From CAZYQW01 sp964649825 (GTDB taxonomy: Bacteria; Planctomycetota; B15-G4; JADJEK01): 64,000 nt of DNA. The translations under genes and the position numbers were made by a program. The notes beneath the pieces were generated by a model that saw only the letters and a list, made by a program, of their open reading frames with translations, did not search any database and had not been told where the DNA came from. The stretch is from contig CAZYQW010000121.1 of assembly GCA_964649825.1 (NCBI GenBank), forward strand, positions 1-64,000. The letters run 5' to 3'. Below, piece after piece: positions 17,553 to 25,561 of this stretch (within the stretch, counting starts at the first letter, position 1; every line of letters begins with the position of its first letter).

Positions 17553-17717
17553 TAGCAGCCCGTGGTGAAAGTGCTTTCGAAGCGAGGCGAGGTCATCGCG
17601 ACCGAGATCGAGGCGCAGGACCGCAGACGTACTGCCTGTACGTCGAGGATCCTGCAACGAAGAAATCGGTCGCGAGGGCCCGCCGCAGCCGGAATGACTT
17701 TCACCACGGGCTGCTAG
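17552..17717 (+). repeat. MITE-like 166-bp repeat, copy C (complete)
   Basis: Same length and the same 21-bp perfect inverted termini as copy B. The interior is identical to copy B apart from five substitutions. One strand is open in one frame throughout, but the length (166) is not a multiple of three and no protein domain is evident. The right-hand CTAG supplies the stop codon of the thioesterase gene read from the other strand. Confidence 0.92.
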
Positions 17718-18139
17718 GCCTCGACGACCCGCTCGATCCGCTCGCGCCACGGACCGGGAATCCGCGCCGGGCGGCCGGCGCGGTCGACGCACGCGAGGAC
17801 GGTGAAGCCGCGGCAGAGCTCGGCCTCGTCGCGACCGGGCCCGTCGTCGCGCAGGACCACGTACTCGAACCGGAGCCTCACGCCGCTGGCCGCGACGAGC
17901 CGCGTCTCGATGACCAACGTCTCGTCGTAGTGGGCCGGCTTCAGGAAGCGGCCGCCCATCTCGACGACCGCGAGGGAGAGACCCTCGCGTTCCAACGCCG
18001 CGTACTCGATGCCGCGGTCGCGCATCAGCTCGGTCCGGCCGAGCTCGAAGTAGACGACGTAGTTCGCGTGGTAGACGACGCCCATCTGGTCGGTTTCGCC
18101 GTAGCGGACGCGGGTGGTGGTGCGGTGGGGGGCACTCAT
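17714..18139 (-). CDS. Acyl-CoA thioesterase, YbgC/FadM (hot-dog) family
   Basis: 141 aa. Hot-dog fold thioesterase hydrolysing acyl-CoA or 4-hydroxybenzoyl-CoA-type thioesters in the cytoplasm. The active-site segment VRYGETDQMGVVYHANYVVYFE holds the catalytic Asp (D of ETDQMG), as in YbgC and 4-hydroxybenzoyl-CoA thioesterases. The start at 18139 (MSAPHR) is the natural family start, though no good Shine-Dalgarno is seen. The stop TAG is formed by the terminal CTAG of the adjacent repeat, so the original C-terminus may have been altered by the insertion; the length is still normal for the family. Confidence 0.88.
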   Translation of the reverse strand: MSAPHRTTTRVRYGETDQMGVVYHANYVVYFELGRTELMRDRGIEYAALEREGLSLAVVEMGGRFLKPAHYDETLVIETRLVAASGVRLRFEYVVLRDDGPGRDEAELCRGFTVLACVDRAGRPARIPGPWRERIERVVEA

Positions 18140-18280
18140 TCGCGAAGGATACGGTTCTCCGGTCCGAGTCGGAAGGACGGGCGGGGTTGCCGAGGGCATC
18201 CGACCCGACCCGCGCGGGCCCGCGTGGCCTTCGAGCTGGATCCGAGTTTTCGGTGGCCGCCGGCCCCCTCGTACGCTCTC

Positions 18281-18724
18281 ATGATGCGCCTTTCGCACCC
18301 GAGCGTCGCGAGCATGACCACCTCCAACGGGAAGATCCTGACTGGGCTGCTGATGACCTGGATCGTGCCGGGTCTCGGACACTTCTCGTACGGTCGTCGC
18401 GACAAAGGGATCCTGTTTGGGATCCTGATCCTGACCGCGTTCGTGGGCGGGATGTGGCTGGGTGAGTGGCGCATCGTGAGCGCCGACAAGTATGCCCTCT
18501 ATCTCATCGCCCAGGTTTGGGCGGGGGGCCCGACCTTGCTCGCGCTCCTCCTGACGAAGGGCCTCCGCATCACCCACGATATTCCCCAGCTCGACGCGGG
18601 GTTGCTGTACACCGCGGTGGCGGGCCTCTTGAACATCGTCGTGCTGGTCGACCTGTACGAGATCCACCTGAAGATCCGCGCCGGGGAGAAGGCGCCCGCG
18701 GCGGTGGCGGGGAGCGTGTCGTGA
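18281..18724 (+). CDS. Small polytopic membrane protein of unknown function
   Basis: Up to 147 aa. There are at least three to four hydrophobic stretches: ILTGLLMTWIVPGLG, ILFGILILTAFVGGMW, YLIAQVWAGGPTLLALLL and LLYTAVAGLLNIVVLVDLY. The segment PGLGHFSYGRRDKG resembles the loop of TM2-like small membrane proteins. ATGs at 18281, 18284 and 18314 are possible; none has a strong ribosome site. The 3' end overlaps the next gene by 4 nt (GTGA), so the two are coupled. No function is assigned. Confidence 0.7.
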   Translation: MMRLSHPSVASMTTSNGKILTGLLMTWIVPGLGHFSYGRRDKGILFGILILTAFVGGMWLGEWRIVSADKYALYLIAQVWAGGPTLLALLLTKGLRITHDIPQLDAGLLYTAVAGLLNIVVLVDLYEIHLKIRAGEKAPAAVAGSVS

Positions 18725-18900
18725 TCACGCATTTCCTGCTCTTCTGCGGGATCACGTTGATCGCGTCGCTCGTGTACCACGCGCTGCGGCAAGACGACCT
18801 GAAGGCGGCGATCGGCGTCGGGTTGCGCCGCTTCGTGTCGTTCGTCGTGGTCGCCGTGGTGTCGGGTGTCGTGCTCCTCTACTTCACGCGTTGGCTCTGA
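18721..18900 (+). CDS. 59-aa membrane protein coupled to the preceding gene
   Basis: GTG start overlapping the upstream TGA, with GGGGAG upstream. Two predicted transmembrane helices (residues about 3-19 and 40-56) flank a short charged loop containing RQDDLKAA. It ends YFTRWL. It is too short for any recognisable domain. The coupling suggests it works with the 147-aa membrane protein. Confidence 0.6.
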   Translation: MITHFLLFCGITLIASLVYHALRQDDLKAAIGVGLRRFVSFVVVAVVSGVVLLYFTRWL

Positions 18901-18925
18901 CGCTGCGCGTCCCGACCGGGCCCGC

Positions 18926-20005
18926 TCATCGGCGCACGACTCGAATCCCGTAGAGCCGACCCGGTCGCCGCTCGACGCGGCCATCGATCTCGAGGCGCAG
19001 CAGTCGCTCGTGCACCTCGTGGAGCGGTCGGCCGATCGCGAGGGCGATCTCCTCGGGCGCGAGCGGCTTCGAGCCGATTTGGCGCAGGATCGGATCGGCG
19101 TCTTCCTGCGTACGATCGTCGCCTCGGGTGAACGGCTCGGCCGGAACGACGCCGACGCCGACGAGCGGATCGAGCAGGTCCGCCGCCTCCAGGATCGGCC
19201 GCGCACCGTCGCGGATCAGCCGGTTCGTGCCGCGCGCGAGCGGATCATCGGGGCTGCCGGGCACGGCGCCGATCTCGGTGCCCGAGTCCAGTGCGGCGCG
19301 CGCGGTCGACATCGTTCCCGAGTCCTCGGTCGCCTGGACCACGACGACGAGATGCGCGAGGGCGGCGACCAGGCGATTCCGCAGCGGGAAGTGGTGCGCG
19401 TAGGGCTCGGTCCCGAGCGGATACGTGGTGAGGAGCGTCCCGTGCTCGGCGACCGCGGCGTGCAGGCGTACGTTCTGCCGGGGATAGACGCGGTCGATGC
19501 CGGTGCCGAGCACGCCGATCGGGACGCCGCGGCCGGTCAGGCAGCCCTCGTGCGCCGCGGCGTCGATCCCCCGCGCGAGGCCGCTCACGACGGGGACGCC
19601 GGCCCGCGCACACGCCTCGCCGAGGTGCGCCGCGAACCGCTCCATGGACACCGACGCGTCGCGCGAGCCGATGATCGCCGCGCGCCGGGCGAACGCGACG
19701 TCTCGCCCGCGCAGGTAGATGACGAGCGGCGCGTCGGGATGCCCGTTCCACTCCGTCGGGTATGCGGCGTCACCCGCGACCAGGATCGTCGCGCCGAGGC
19801 GTGCGGCGCGCTCGATCTCACGCCGGGGCTCGCCGGCCGTGCGCAAGCGGAGCAGCCGGTCGAGCACCTCGCCGGCGACCCGTGCGCGTGCGAGCTCCCG
19901 CGTCGAACCGTGCATGAGGAGACGCGGTGCCACCGGCGGCGGTGGCGTCCGGCGCCCGACGTGCGCGAGGTTCCACAGGATGGTCGCGTCCCTTCGCTCG
20001 TCCAC
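18926..20005 (-). CDS. dprA: DNA-processing protein DprA
   Basis: About 359 aa. DprA binds incoming single-stranded DNA and loads RecA during natural transformation. The central Rossmann-like domain is clear: IIGSRDAS, VVSGLARGIDAAAHEG, GTGIDRVYPRQN, FPLRNRLVAALAHLVVVVQ and SGTMSTARAALDSGTEIGAVPGSP. The C-terminus (about 300-350) is the DprA winged-helix domain. The GTG at 20005 is the likeliest start: sequence upstream is aroB's tail and no ATG precedes the conserved N-terminal helix; a weaker in-frame ATG lies near 19915. It is the last gene of the operon, 29 bp after aroB. Confidence 0.9.
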   Translation of the reverse strand: MDERRDATILWNLAHVGRRTPPPPVAPRLLMHGSTRELARARVAGEVLDRLLRLRTAGEPRREIERAARLGATILVAGDAAYPTEWNGHPDAPLVIYLRGRDVAFARRAAIIGSRDASVSMERFAAHLGEACARAGVPVVSGLARGIDAAAHEGCLTGRGVPIGVLGTGIDRVYPRQNVRLHAAVAEHGTLLTTYPLGTEPYAHHFPLRNRLVAALAHLVVVVQATEDSGTMSTARAALDSGTEIGAVPGSPDDPLARGTNRLIRDGARPILEAADLLDPLVGVGVVPAEPFTRGDDRTQEDADPILRQIGSKPLAPEEIALAIGRPLHEVHERLLRLEIDGRVERRPGRLYGIRVVRR

Positions 20006-20034
20006 GACCTGAAGACGAGTCGAGACGCGCCGGG

Positions 20035-21120
20035 TTACAGCAGTTCTCGCGGCGAAATGCAGATCCCGAGCGCCGCTTCGATCGCGCCGCGGTCCGCGAC
20101 GTCGACGAGATCGACTCTCCCCGGCGCGGTCGGCAGCGCGAAACGGAGCCCGGATCGGACCCTCTTCTTGTCGCGCTCGAGGAGACGGAGGGCGCGGGCC
20201 CGGTCGACGGCGGCCGTGGTGGGCAGACCGAGCCGCTCGACCCGCGCCCGCACGCCGTCCACGAACGCGCGCTCCGCCCGGCCGAGGCGAGCCGCGAGCT
20301 CGGCCTCGCCGATCAACCCGATCGCGACGGCCTCGCCGTGGCGGACCGCGAAATCGGACGCCGCCTCGATCGCGTGGCCGAACGTGTGACCGAGGTTCAA
20401 CGTCTGTCGAGCGCCCGTGTCGGTCTCGTCCCCCGCGCACACGCGCGCCTTCACCGCCACGCAGCGCTCGATCCATGACGCGAGACCCGCCGGGTCGCCG
20501 GCATCCGGCGGCGTGCGGTCGATCGCAGCTCCGATCGCGGCGTCGAGGAGCGCGTACTTCGCAACCTCTCCGAGCCCGCTTCGCCACTCCGCGGCGGGCA
20601 GCGTCGCGAGCGTGCTCGGGTCGGTGATCACCGCGCGTGGGGCGTGGTACGCGCCGATCAGGTTCTTTCCCGCGGCGAGGTCGACCCCGGTCTTGCCGCC
20701 GACGGCGGCATCGACCTGCGCGAGCAGCGTGGTCGGGATCGCGACCCAGCGCACGCCGCGCGCGAAGACCGCCGCGGCGAACCCGGCGAGGTCGGTGACG
20801 ACTCCGCCTCCGAGCGCGACGACGAGCGCGGCGCGGTCGAGCCCGGCGCGCGCGAAGCGTTCCCCGAGCGCCTCGACGACGCGGAGCGACTTCGACGACT
20901 CGCCGGCCGGCACGATCTCGGCGCCGGCGACGACGTGCCGCGTGAACGCGCGGCGCACGCGATCGAGCAGGAGCGGACCGACGTTCGTGTCCGTCACGAA
21001 GAAGATCGAGGAGGGTGCGGTCGCGAGCGCCGCGTCGGCGAGGTCGCCGGCGCGGTCGATCGCGCCCGCCTCGACGTGGACGGGGTACGGGCCGGAACGG
21101 CTCGGGAACTCGATCGTCAC
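20035..21120 (-). CDS. aroB: 3-dehydroquinate synthase
   Basis: 361 aa. It converts DAHP to 3-dehydroquinate, the second step of the shikimate pathway, with NAD+ and Zn2+/Co2+ in the cytoplasm. Seen: ALGGGVVTDLAGFAAAVFARG (NAD loop), AIPTTLLAQVDAAVGGKTGVDL, GLGEVAKYALL (metal-binding Glu), and NLGHTFGHAIE with HGEAVAIG (metal-binding histidines). The start is a GTG whose last bases overlap the upstream TGA (GTGA), coupling it to the membrane protein gene. Length is typical. Confidence 0.95.
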   Translation of the reverse strand: MTIEFPSRSGPYPVHVEAGAIDRAGDLADAALATAPSSIFFVTDTNVGPLLLDRVRRAFTRHVVAGAEIVPAGESSKSLRVVEALGERFARAGLDRAALVVALGGGVVTDLAGFAAAVFARGVRWVAIPTTLLAQVDAAVGGKTGVDLAAGKNLIGAYHAPRAVITDPSTLATLPAAEWRSGLGEVAKYALLDAAIGAAIDRTPPDAGDPAGLASWIERCVAVKARVCAGDETDTGARQTLNLGHTFGHAIEAASDFAVRHGEAVAIGLIGEAELAARLGRAERAFVDGVRARVERLGLPTTAAVDRARALRLLERDKKRVRSGLRFALPTAPGRVDLVDVADRGAIEAALGICISPRELL

Positions 21121-22511
21121 GTGCCGGCCGTCACGTCCGGCGGCTTCGCCTCGGTCGGGGCCTCCTCGCGGAGCGCTTGGCTCAGGCGGCGCTTCTTGCG
21201 GACCAGGAACTCGCGCCGGAACTCCGCGGCCTTGCGACTGTCGTGGAACACGGCCAGGAAGAACGCGACGATGAGGAAGAGCGTCACGCCTCCGATCACG
21301 TAGGCGAGCTGATGGATCGCCTCGTTGCTCGGCATCACGAACGGCTCGAACCGGATCGGCACCAGCATCGGGCCGTTCAGGATCTGTCCGCGGTTGTTCT
21401 CCCACGCGTAGTTCTTGACGAAGACGCCGGTCATGTACGCGAGCTTCGACTCGCGGAGCACCGGTTGCGGGAACGGATCGATTCCGATCCAGCGGATCAG
21501 CCGCTCGTTCGGCAGCGCGAGGATCCCATCGTGGAAGAACCGGACGTCGAGGGGGTTCTCACCCTCCGGGCCGAGCTGGCGGGGCCACTCGAGACCCGGC
21601 ACGTAGCGAGCGAGGATGCGGACGATCGTGCCGCGATACTGGTCGGGCCGCTTCCGGAGCTCGGCCCACGTCACGTCTTGCGGCTCGATCGCCGCGCGCT
21701 CCTCATCGCTCAGCCCGCGGGCGTAGTTCAGCACCGGATAGAGGATCTCTTCCTGCAGTTCGACCATGTCGGTGATGTCGAAGTCCCGCGCCTCGTCGAA
21801 CGGGATCTCATCGAGCGAGGACGGTGCGTCCATCGAGAGGAACGAGCGGATGAGCGACTTCCCGATCAGGTAGATGACGGCGTCCGCGTACTCGCCGGGC
21901 GCCGTCTCGAGCGAGAAGAGCTTGAAGAAGAAGCCCTTCAGCCGCACGACCTGGCCGACCTGGACGTCCGGTTCGCGCAGCACGGAGAACGCGTAGAGCT
22001 GGCCGCTCGGCTCGCGGATCGTGCCGCGAATCTCTTCCCATACCTGGCCCTGGACGACCTCGATCGACTCGAGGAACCCGCGCACCTCGAACGGCTGGCC
22101 GCGGTGGAGGGCGGGGTCCGCGTGGATCGCCGCCGCGTCCATCGAGCGCAATCCGAGCACTTCGAGGTCGCCGGGCGCGAGGTTGCGCGCCTCGGCGAGC
22201 AGGTGGGCGTACGGCTCCGGCTCGCGGATCAAGCGTTCCGTCCGCGTCGAGTCGCGGACTTCGGAGAGCAGCTTGAAGTTGACCTTCGCGGCGGTCACGC
22301 GCTTGATCGGCAGGTCGTTGTCCGCGATGTAGGCCCCCGCGCCTTCTTCATCGAGGACGGTTCCCGTCGAGGCCGTGTAGCGAAAGTAGATGAACCCGAC
22401 GATGAAGATCAGCATCAACGCCGAGAGGAAGATCAGCTTGGCGACATCGGAGCCTCCGCCTGTCCCCTTACCGATAGAGCTGCGACCGGCCGGCAGTTTG
22501 GGAGCCTTCAC
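21117..22511 (-). CDS. Two-transmembrane protein of unknown function in the aroB operon
   Basis: About 464 aa. One helix lies near the N-terminus (about 23-45, LIFLSALMLIFIVGFIYF) and one near the C-terminus (about 405-427, LAYVIGGVTLFLIVAFFLAVF). A large loop between them would be periplasmic, and a basic tail (RKKRRLSQAL) follows. Two stretches in the loop (GQPFEVRGF...VGQVVRLKGFFFK and QYRGTIVRILARY) have the strand-turn pattern of OB-like barrels; this is a guess. The GTG at 22511 overlaps the preceding TGA; the 3' end overlaps aroB's GTG. No family recognised. Confidence 0.7.
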   Translation of the reverse strand: MKAPKLPAGRSSIGKGTGGGSDVAKLIFLSALMLIFIVGFIYFRYTASTGTVLDEEGAGAYIADNDLPIKRVTAAKVNFKLLSEVRDSTRTERLIREPEPYAHLLAEARNLAPGDLEVLGLRSMDAAAIHADPALHRGQPFEVRGFLESIEVVQGQVWEEIRGTIREPSGQLYAFSVLREPDVQVGQVVRLKGFFFKLFSLETAPGEYADAVIYLIGKSLIRSFLSMDAPSSLDEIPFDEARDFDITDMVELQEEILYPVLNYARGLSDEERAAIEPQDVTWAELRKRPDQYRGTIVRILARYVPGLEWPRQLGPEGENPLDVRFFHDGILALPNERLIRWIGIDPFPQPVLRESKLAYMTGVFVKNYAWENNRGQILNGPMLVPIRFEPFVMPSNEAIHQLAYVIGGVTLFLIVAFFLAVFHDSRKAAEFRREFLVRKKRRLSQALREEAPTEAKPPDVTAGT

Positions 22512-23323
22512 GTCGCGATCGGTCCTTTCGTTCGAATGGCTGTCTGCGGGTACGAACGTGCCCGCTCCGATTCGGTTCGGTGGCGTACGGCATCGATGAG
22601 CCCGTGGAACAGGCGGAGCTGGCGCGGGTCGCCCACGTGCTCCTCGGGATGCCACTGGACTCCGACGAGGAACGCCTCGCTCGTGGCTTCGACGCCCTCG
22701 ATGACGCCGTCCTCCGCCCGCGCGCTGACGCGCAACCCCGCCGCGACACGGTCGATTCCTTGATGGTGTCGCGAGTTGGTCCGCATCGGAGACGTTCCCA
22801 CGAGGCGCGCGAGCCGGCTCTCCGCCTCCACGGTGACGCCGTGGAGCTCGTCGTCGGTCTCCTGCGCGTCATGGATCGGGAGCAGATCGGGGTACGGGCC
22901 CGCGCGGAGGTCGGACAGATGCTGGTGCAGCGTGCCGCCGAGCGCGACGTTGACGAGCTGCATCCCGCCGCAGACGGCGAGGGTCGGCACGCCGCGGCGC
23001 AATGCGTCCTGGACGAGCGCGTGATCCGATGCGTCCCGCTCGCCGTCGAGGAGGACGGTCTTCGGGTGCTTCGGTTGCCCGTACGCGCGGGGATGGAGGT
23101 CGTCCCCCCCGGTCAGGACGAGGCCGTCGATCGAATCGAGGAGATCGGCGATCGATGCCAGGTCGACACGGTTCGACGGCGCCAGCGGCGGCAGCAGCAC
23201 TGGGATGCCGCCCGCGTCCGCGACGGCGCGGACGAACTCGGGATTGAGCGTCAACAGTCGTCCGTCTCCGCGGCGGCGGAGGCCGCGTTTGACGTTGCAG
23301 TTGATTCCGATCCGGGGACGCAC
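22508..23323 (-). CDS. Class I glutamine amidotransferase-like hydrolase (PuuD/peptidase C26)
   Basis: 271 aa. It resembles gamma-glutamyl-gamma-aminobutyrate hydrolases, which cleave a gamma-glutamyl amide using a Cys-His-Glu triad. Nucleophile Cys118 lies in LAVCGGMQLVNVALGG, and the His/Glu pair lies in VQWHPEEH (about 228-233). LTGGDDLHPRAYG and NSRHHQGID are typical of the C26 family. The actual substrate is uncertain. The GTG start at 23323 has AGAGG only one base away. An AT-rich TTTAAGTAA lies just upstream, so a very short leader is possible. First gene of a coupled operon (amidotransferase, membrane protein, aroB, dprA). Confidence 0.87.
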   Translation of the reverse strand: MRPRIGINCNVKRGLRRRGDGRLLTLNPEFVRAVADAGGIPVLLPPLAPSNRVDLASIADLLDSIDGLVLTGGDDLHPRAYGQPKHPKTVLLDGERDASDHALVQDALRRGVPTLAVCGGMQLVNVALGGTLHQHLSDLRAGPYPDLLPIHDAQETDDELHGVTVEAESRLARLVGTSPMRTNSRHHQGIDRVAAGLRVSARAEDGVIEGVEATSEAFLVGVQWHPEEHVGDPRQLRLFHGLIDAVRHRTESERARSYPQTAIRTKGPIAT

Positions 23324-23648
23324 GCCTCTTACTTAAACGGAACGGGAGGGGAGTACCAGAGATGCGCTCGAAATGCGGGGATCCTCGGTCGGGAGCCGCC
23401 CTCGAACCGGCGGGCGAGGCCCCGGCTCGCGTCGCGGGCTTCCCGTCTCGGCCGGGGGCCGCCATACTCCTCGCCATGGCTTCGGAGCGTCCCTTCGCGC
23501 GCCGCGTTCGCCGTGGCCGCGCTCCTCTCGATCGCGTGCGGCGATGCGTCGTCGCCTTGCCGGTGATCCGCGTCGAGAACGTCGTCGAGGCCGCGGCGTC
23601 ACCGTCGTTCCCGGTGTCGGGTGGATTCGCGTACACATTCGAAACCCC
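23324..23648 (+). other. 325-bp intergenic region with a possible gene remnant
   Basis: It lies between divergent genes. In one frame (about 23480-23566) it reads a Leu/Ala-rich segment ending LLSIACGDASS, which looks like a lipoprotein signal with lipobox, then stops. A second frame (about 23563-23652) continues with IRVENVVEAAASPSFPVSG and ends in TGA overlapping folC's ATG. Together they may be a frameshifted or decayed small lipoprotein gene. No good start codon is present, so this is weak. Confidence 0.25.
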
Positions 23649-25004
23649 ATGAACCCTCCCCGCGACCGCCACGAGTTCGACGAGCTCCTGCGGAACACGA
23701 CCAACTACGAGAAGATGCCCGCGTTCCACCAGGGCCGCGTGCGCGCCGACCTCCAGCGGATGACGGCGTACACGCGGCGGCTCGGGCACCCGGAGCGGGC
23801 CGCGCCCGTCCTGCACCTCACGGGCACCAAGGGAAAGGGCTCGACCGCGACGTTCCTCGAGAGGATTCTTCGCGGGCAGGGCGAGACGACGGGGCTCCAC
23901 ACCTCGCCGCACCTCCACCGCATGGAAGAGCGCGTGCTGATCGATGGCGAGCCGATCGGCGAGGCCGCGCTCCTCGCCGCGACTTGCGAGGTCGTGCGGG
24001 CGGAGGAGCAGCTCGTGGGAGTCGGCTTCCCCACCTACTTCGAGCTGATGACGCTGATCGCGTTCCTCGAGTTTCGTCGGCGGGCGGTCGGGGTCGCGAT
24101 CCACGAGGTCGGGCTGGGGGGGCGGCTCGATGCGACTAACGTGGTGGCGCCGGAGGTGTGCGGAGTGACGAACGTCGCGCTGGAGCACACCGGCGTGCTG
24201 GGGGGGACGATCGAGGAGATCGCCCATGAGAAGGCGGGCATCGTAAAGGCGGGGGCGACGCTCGTCCTCGGTCTGCGCACCGGGGACGCCGGGGCTCCCC
24301 CCTTCGAGGCGGCGGCGCGGGACGCCGGCGCGGGCGTGCGGCGCCGGGACGTCGACTTCCGCGTCGTCGCCTACCAGGCGGGGGCGGGGGAAGCATCGGT
24401 GTCGATCGAGACCTGGCGATCACGGTTCGACGGGCTCGTCACCCCCGTCCTCGGTCGTCACCAGGCGGACAACCTGGCTCTCGCGATCGCGATGGCCGAC
24501 GCGTTCCTCGAGCCGCGCGGCGAGCGGATCGACCCCGATCGCCTTCGCGCCGCGGTCGCGGCGGTCCGAATCCCCGGACGGCTCGAGCCGATCGCCGGCG
24601 ACCCGACCGTCGTCATCGACGGCGCGCACACGAAGGACTCGGTCGCCGCCGCCGTGGCGGCCGTGCGCGAGGCGTGGCAAGACCGGCGGATCGTCGCCCT
24701 GTTCGGGCTCGCTTCGGACAAGGACCGTGACGGATGCGCCCGGGCGCTCGCCGGCGTCGACGCGGTGGTCACCACCAGCTACGAGAATCCTCGGGCCAGC
24801 GACCCGATCGAGCTCGCCGCCGCGATCGCGGCGTTCGGAGGGCGGGCGGAGCCCGAGCCGGATCCGAGAATTGCCTTGGATCGGGCCCGCGATCTTGCCG
24901 AAAACCAGGGTCTGGTGCTGGTTGTGGGCTCCCTCTACCTCGCGGGGATCGTTCGAGCGCGACTCCTCGGGATCGGATCCGCGGCGGAGACGAGAGCCGA
25001 ATAG
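23649..25004 (+). CDS. folC: Folylpolyglutamate synthase/dihydrofolate synthase
   Basis: 451 aa, Mur-ligase-like ATP enzyme adding glutamate to dihydropteroate or folates. Seen: P-loop LTGTKGKGSTAT (about 58-68), TSPHLHRMEERVLIDGEPI (the family's SPHL signature), HEVGLGGRLDATN (metal/glutamate site), ALEHTGVLGGTIEEIAHEKAGI, GRHQADNLALA and VIDGAHTKDS. Length is typical for FolC. The start at 23649 (MNPPRDRHEF) matches the family N-terminus. Bifunctional versus monofunctional activity cannot be decided. It heads a run of plus-strand genes to radA. Confidence 0.92.
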   Translation: MNPPRDRHEFDELLRNTTNYEKMPAFHQGRVRADLQRMTAYTRRLGHPERAAPVLHLTGTKGKGSTATFLERILRGQGETTGLHTSPHLHRMEERVLIDGEPIGEAALLAATCEVVRAEEQLVGVGFPTYFELMTLIAFLEFRRRAVGVAIHEVGLGGRLDATNVVAPEVCGVTNVALEHTGVLGGTIEEIAHEKAGIVKAGATLVLGLRTGDAGAPPFEAAARDAGAGVRRRDVDFRVVAYQAGAGEASVSIETWRSRFDGLVTPVLGRHQADNLALAIAMADAFLEPRGERIDPDRLRAAVAAVRIPGRLEPIAGDPTVVIDGAHTKDSVAAAVAAVREAWQDRRIVALFGLASDKDRDGCARALAGVDAVVTTSYENPRASDPIELAAAIAAFGGRAEPEPDPRIALDRARDLAENQGLVLVVGSLYLAGIVRARLLGIGSAAETRAE

Positions 25005-25050
25005 GACCGATCGATCGCGCGTCGGCCTCGAGCAAGGAAGGATTTCGACG

Positions 25051-25557
25051 GTGGAATACGTCAAGGACCTGTTCCTGACCGACTCGTTTCTCGTCAAGGG
25101 ATACGTGAAGAGTGGTGGGCGTCGCCTGACGACCTGGTTGAACACGCACGAGGCGCCGTTCATCGAGGTCCACGACGTGACGATGATCGGCGTCCAGCAG
25201 GGCGATCGCATCGTGACGGCTCGAGCCATGCTGCAGGTGAACGAGATCCTGCTCGCGCACGAGCTGATCGACGCCGCCGGAGACACCCTGCTGAAGAAGC
25301 TCTCGGAGACCGAGAAGGAGCGGACGCTGGTCAACCTGTACTTCAGCGGCAGATTGCCGATCGAGGTCTCGGGAAAGATGCTGCGGCGCGCCTACAATCG
25401 CCGCGACCTCGGCGACCAGCGGTTCCTCGTCGTCACCGAGCCGACGATCGACGGGCTGACCGGCAAGAAGGCGCGGGAGTTCTCGGTCGTCAAGAACGCG
25501 CCTTATCTGATCGTGAACCGCGACCGGATCGGCTACGTGTTCGACTACGTCCAGTGA
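25051..25557 (+). CDS. Conserved-looking protein of unknown function upstream of radA
   Basis: 168 aa, GTG start with AAGGAAGGA 8 nt upstream. No signal peptide or membrane helix. The N-terminal half alternates short strands (LTDSFLVKGYVKSGGRRLTTWLN, APFIEVHDVTMIGV), giving a small beta-barrel look. The middle is helical and charged (LLKKLSETEKERTLVNLYF), and the C-terminus ends RIGYVFDYVQ. I do not recognise the family. It sits 4 bp before radA, so it is cotranscribed with it. Confidence 0.7.
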   Translation: MEYVKDLFLTDSFLVKGYVKSGGRRLTTWLNTHEAPFIEVHDVTMIGVQQGDRIVTARAMLQVNEILLAHELIDAAGDTLLKKLSETEKERTLVNLYFSGRLPIEVSGKMLRRAYNRRDLGDQRFLVVTEPTIDGLTGKKAREFSVVKNAPYLIVNRDRIGYVFDYVQ

Positions 25558-25561
25558 AGAT

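Noticed and set aside
17552..17717. Peptide encoded across the 166-bp repeat (one frame open in all copies)
   Set aside because: Length is not a multiple of three, no start signal, and differences between copies include non-synonymous ones; open frames are expected in GC-rich DNA.
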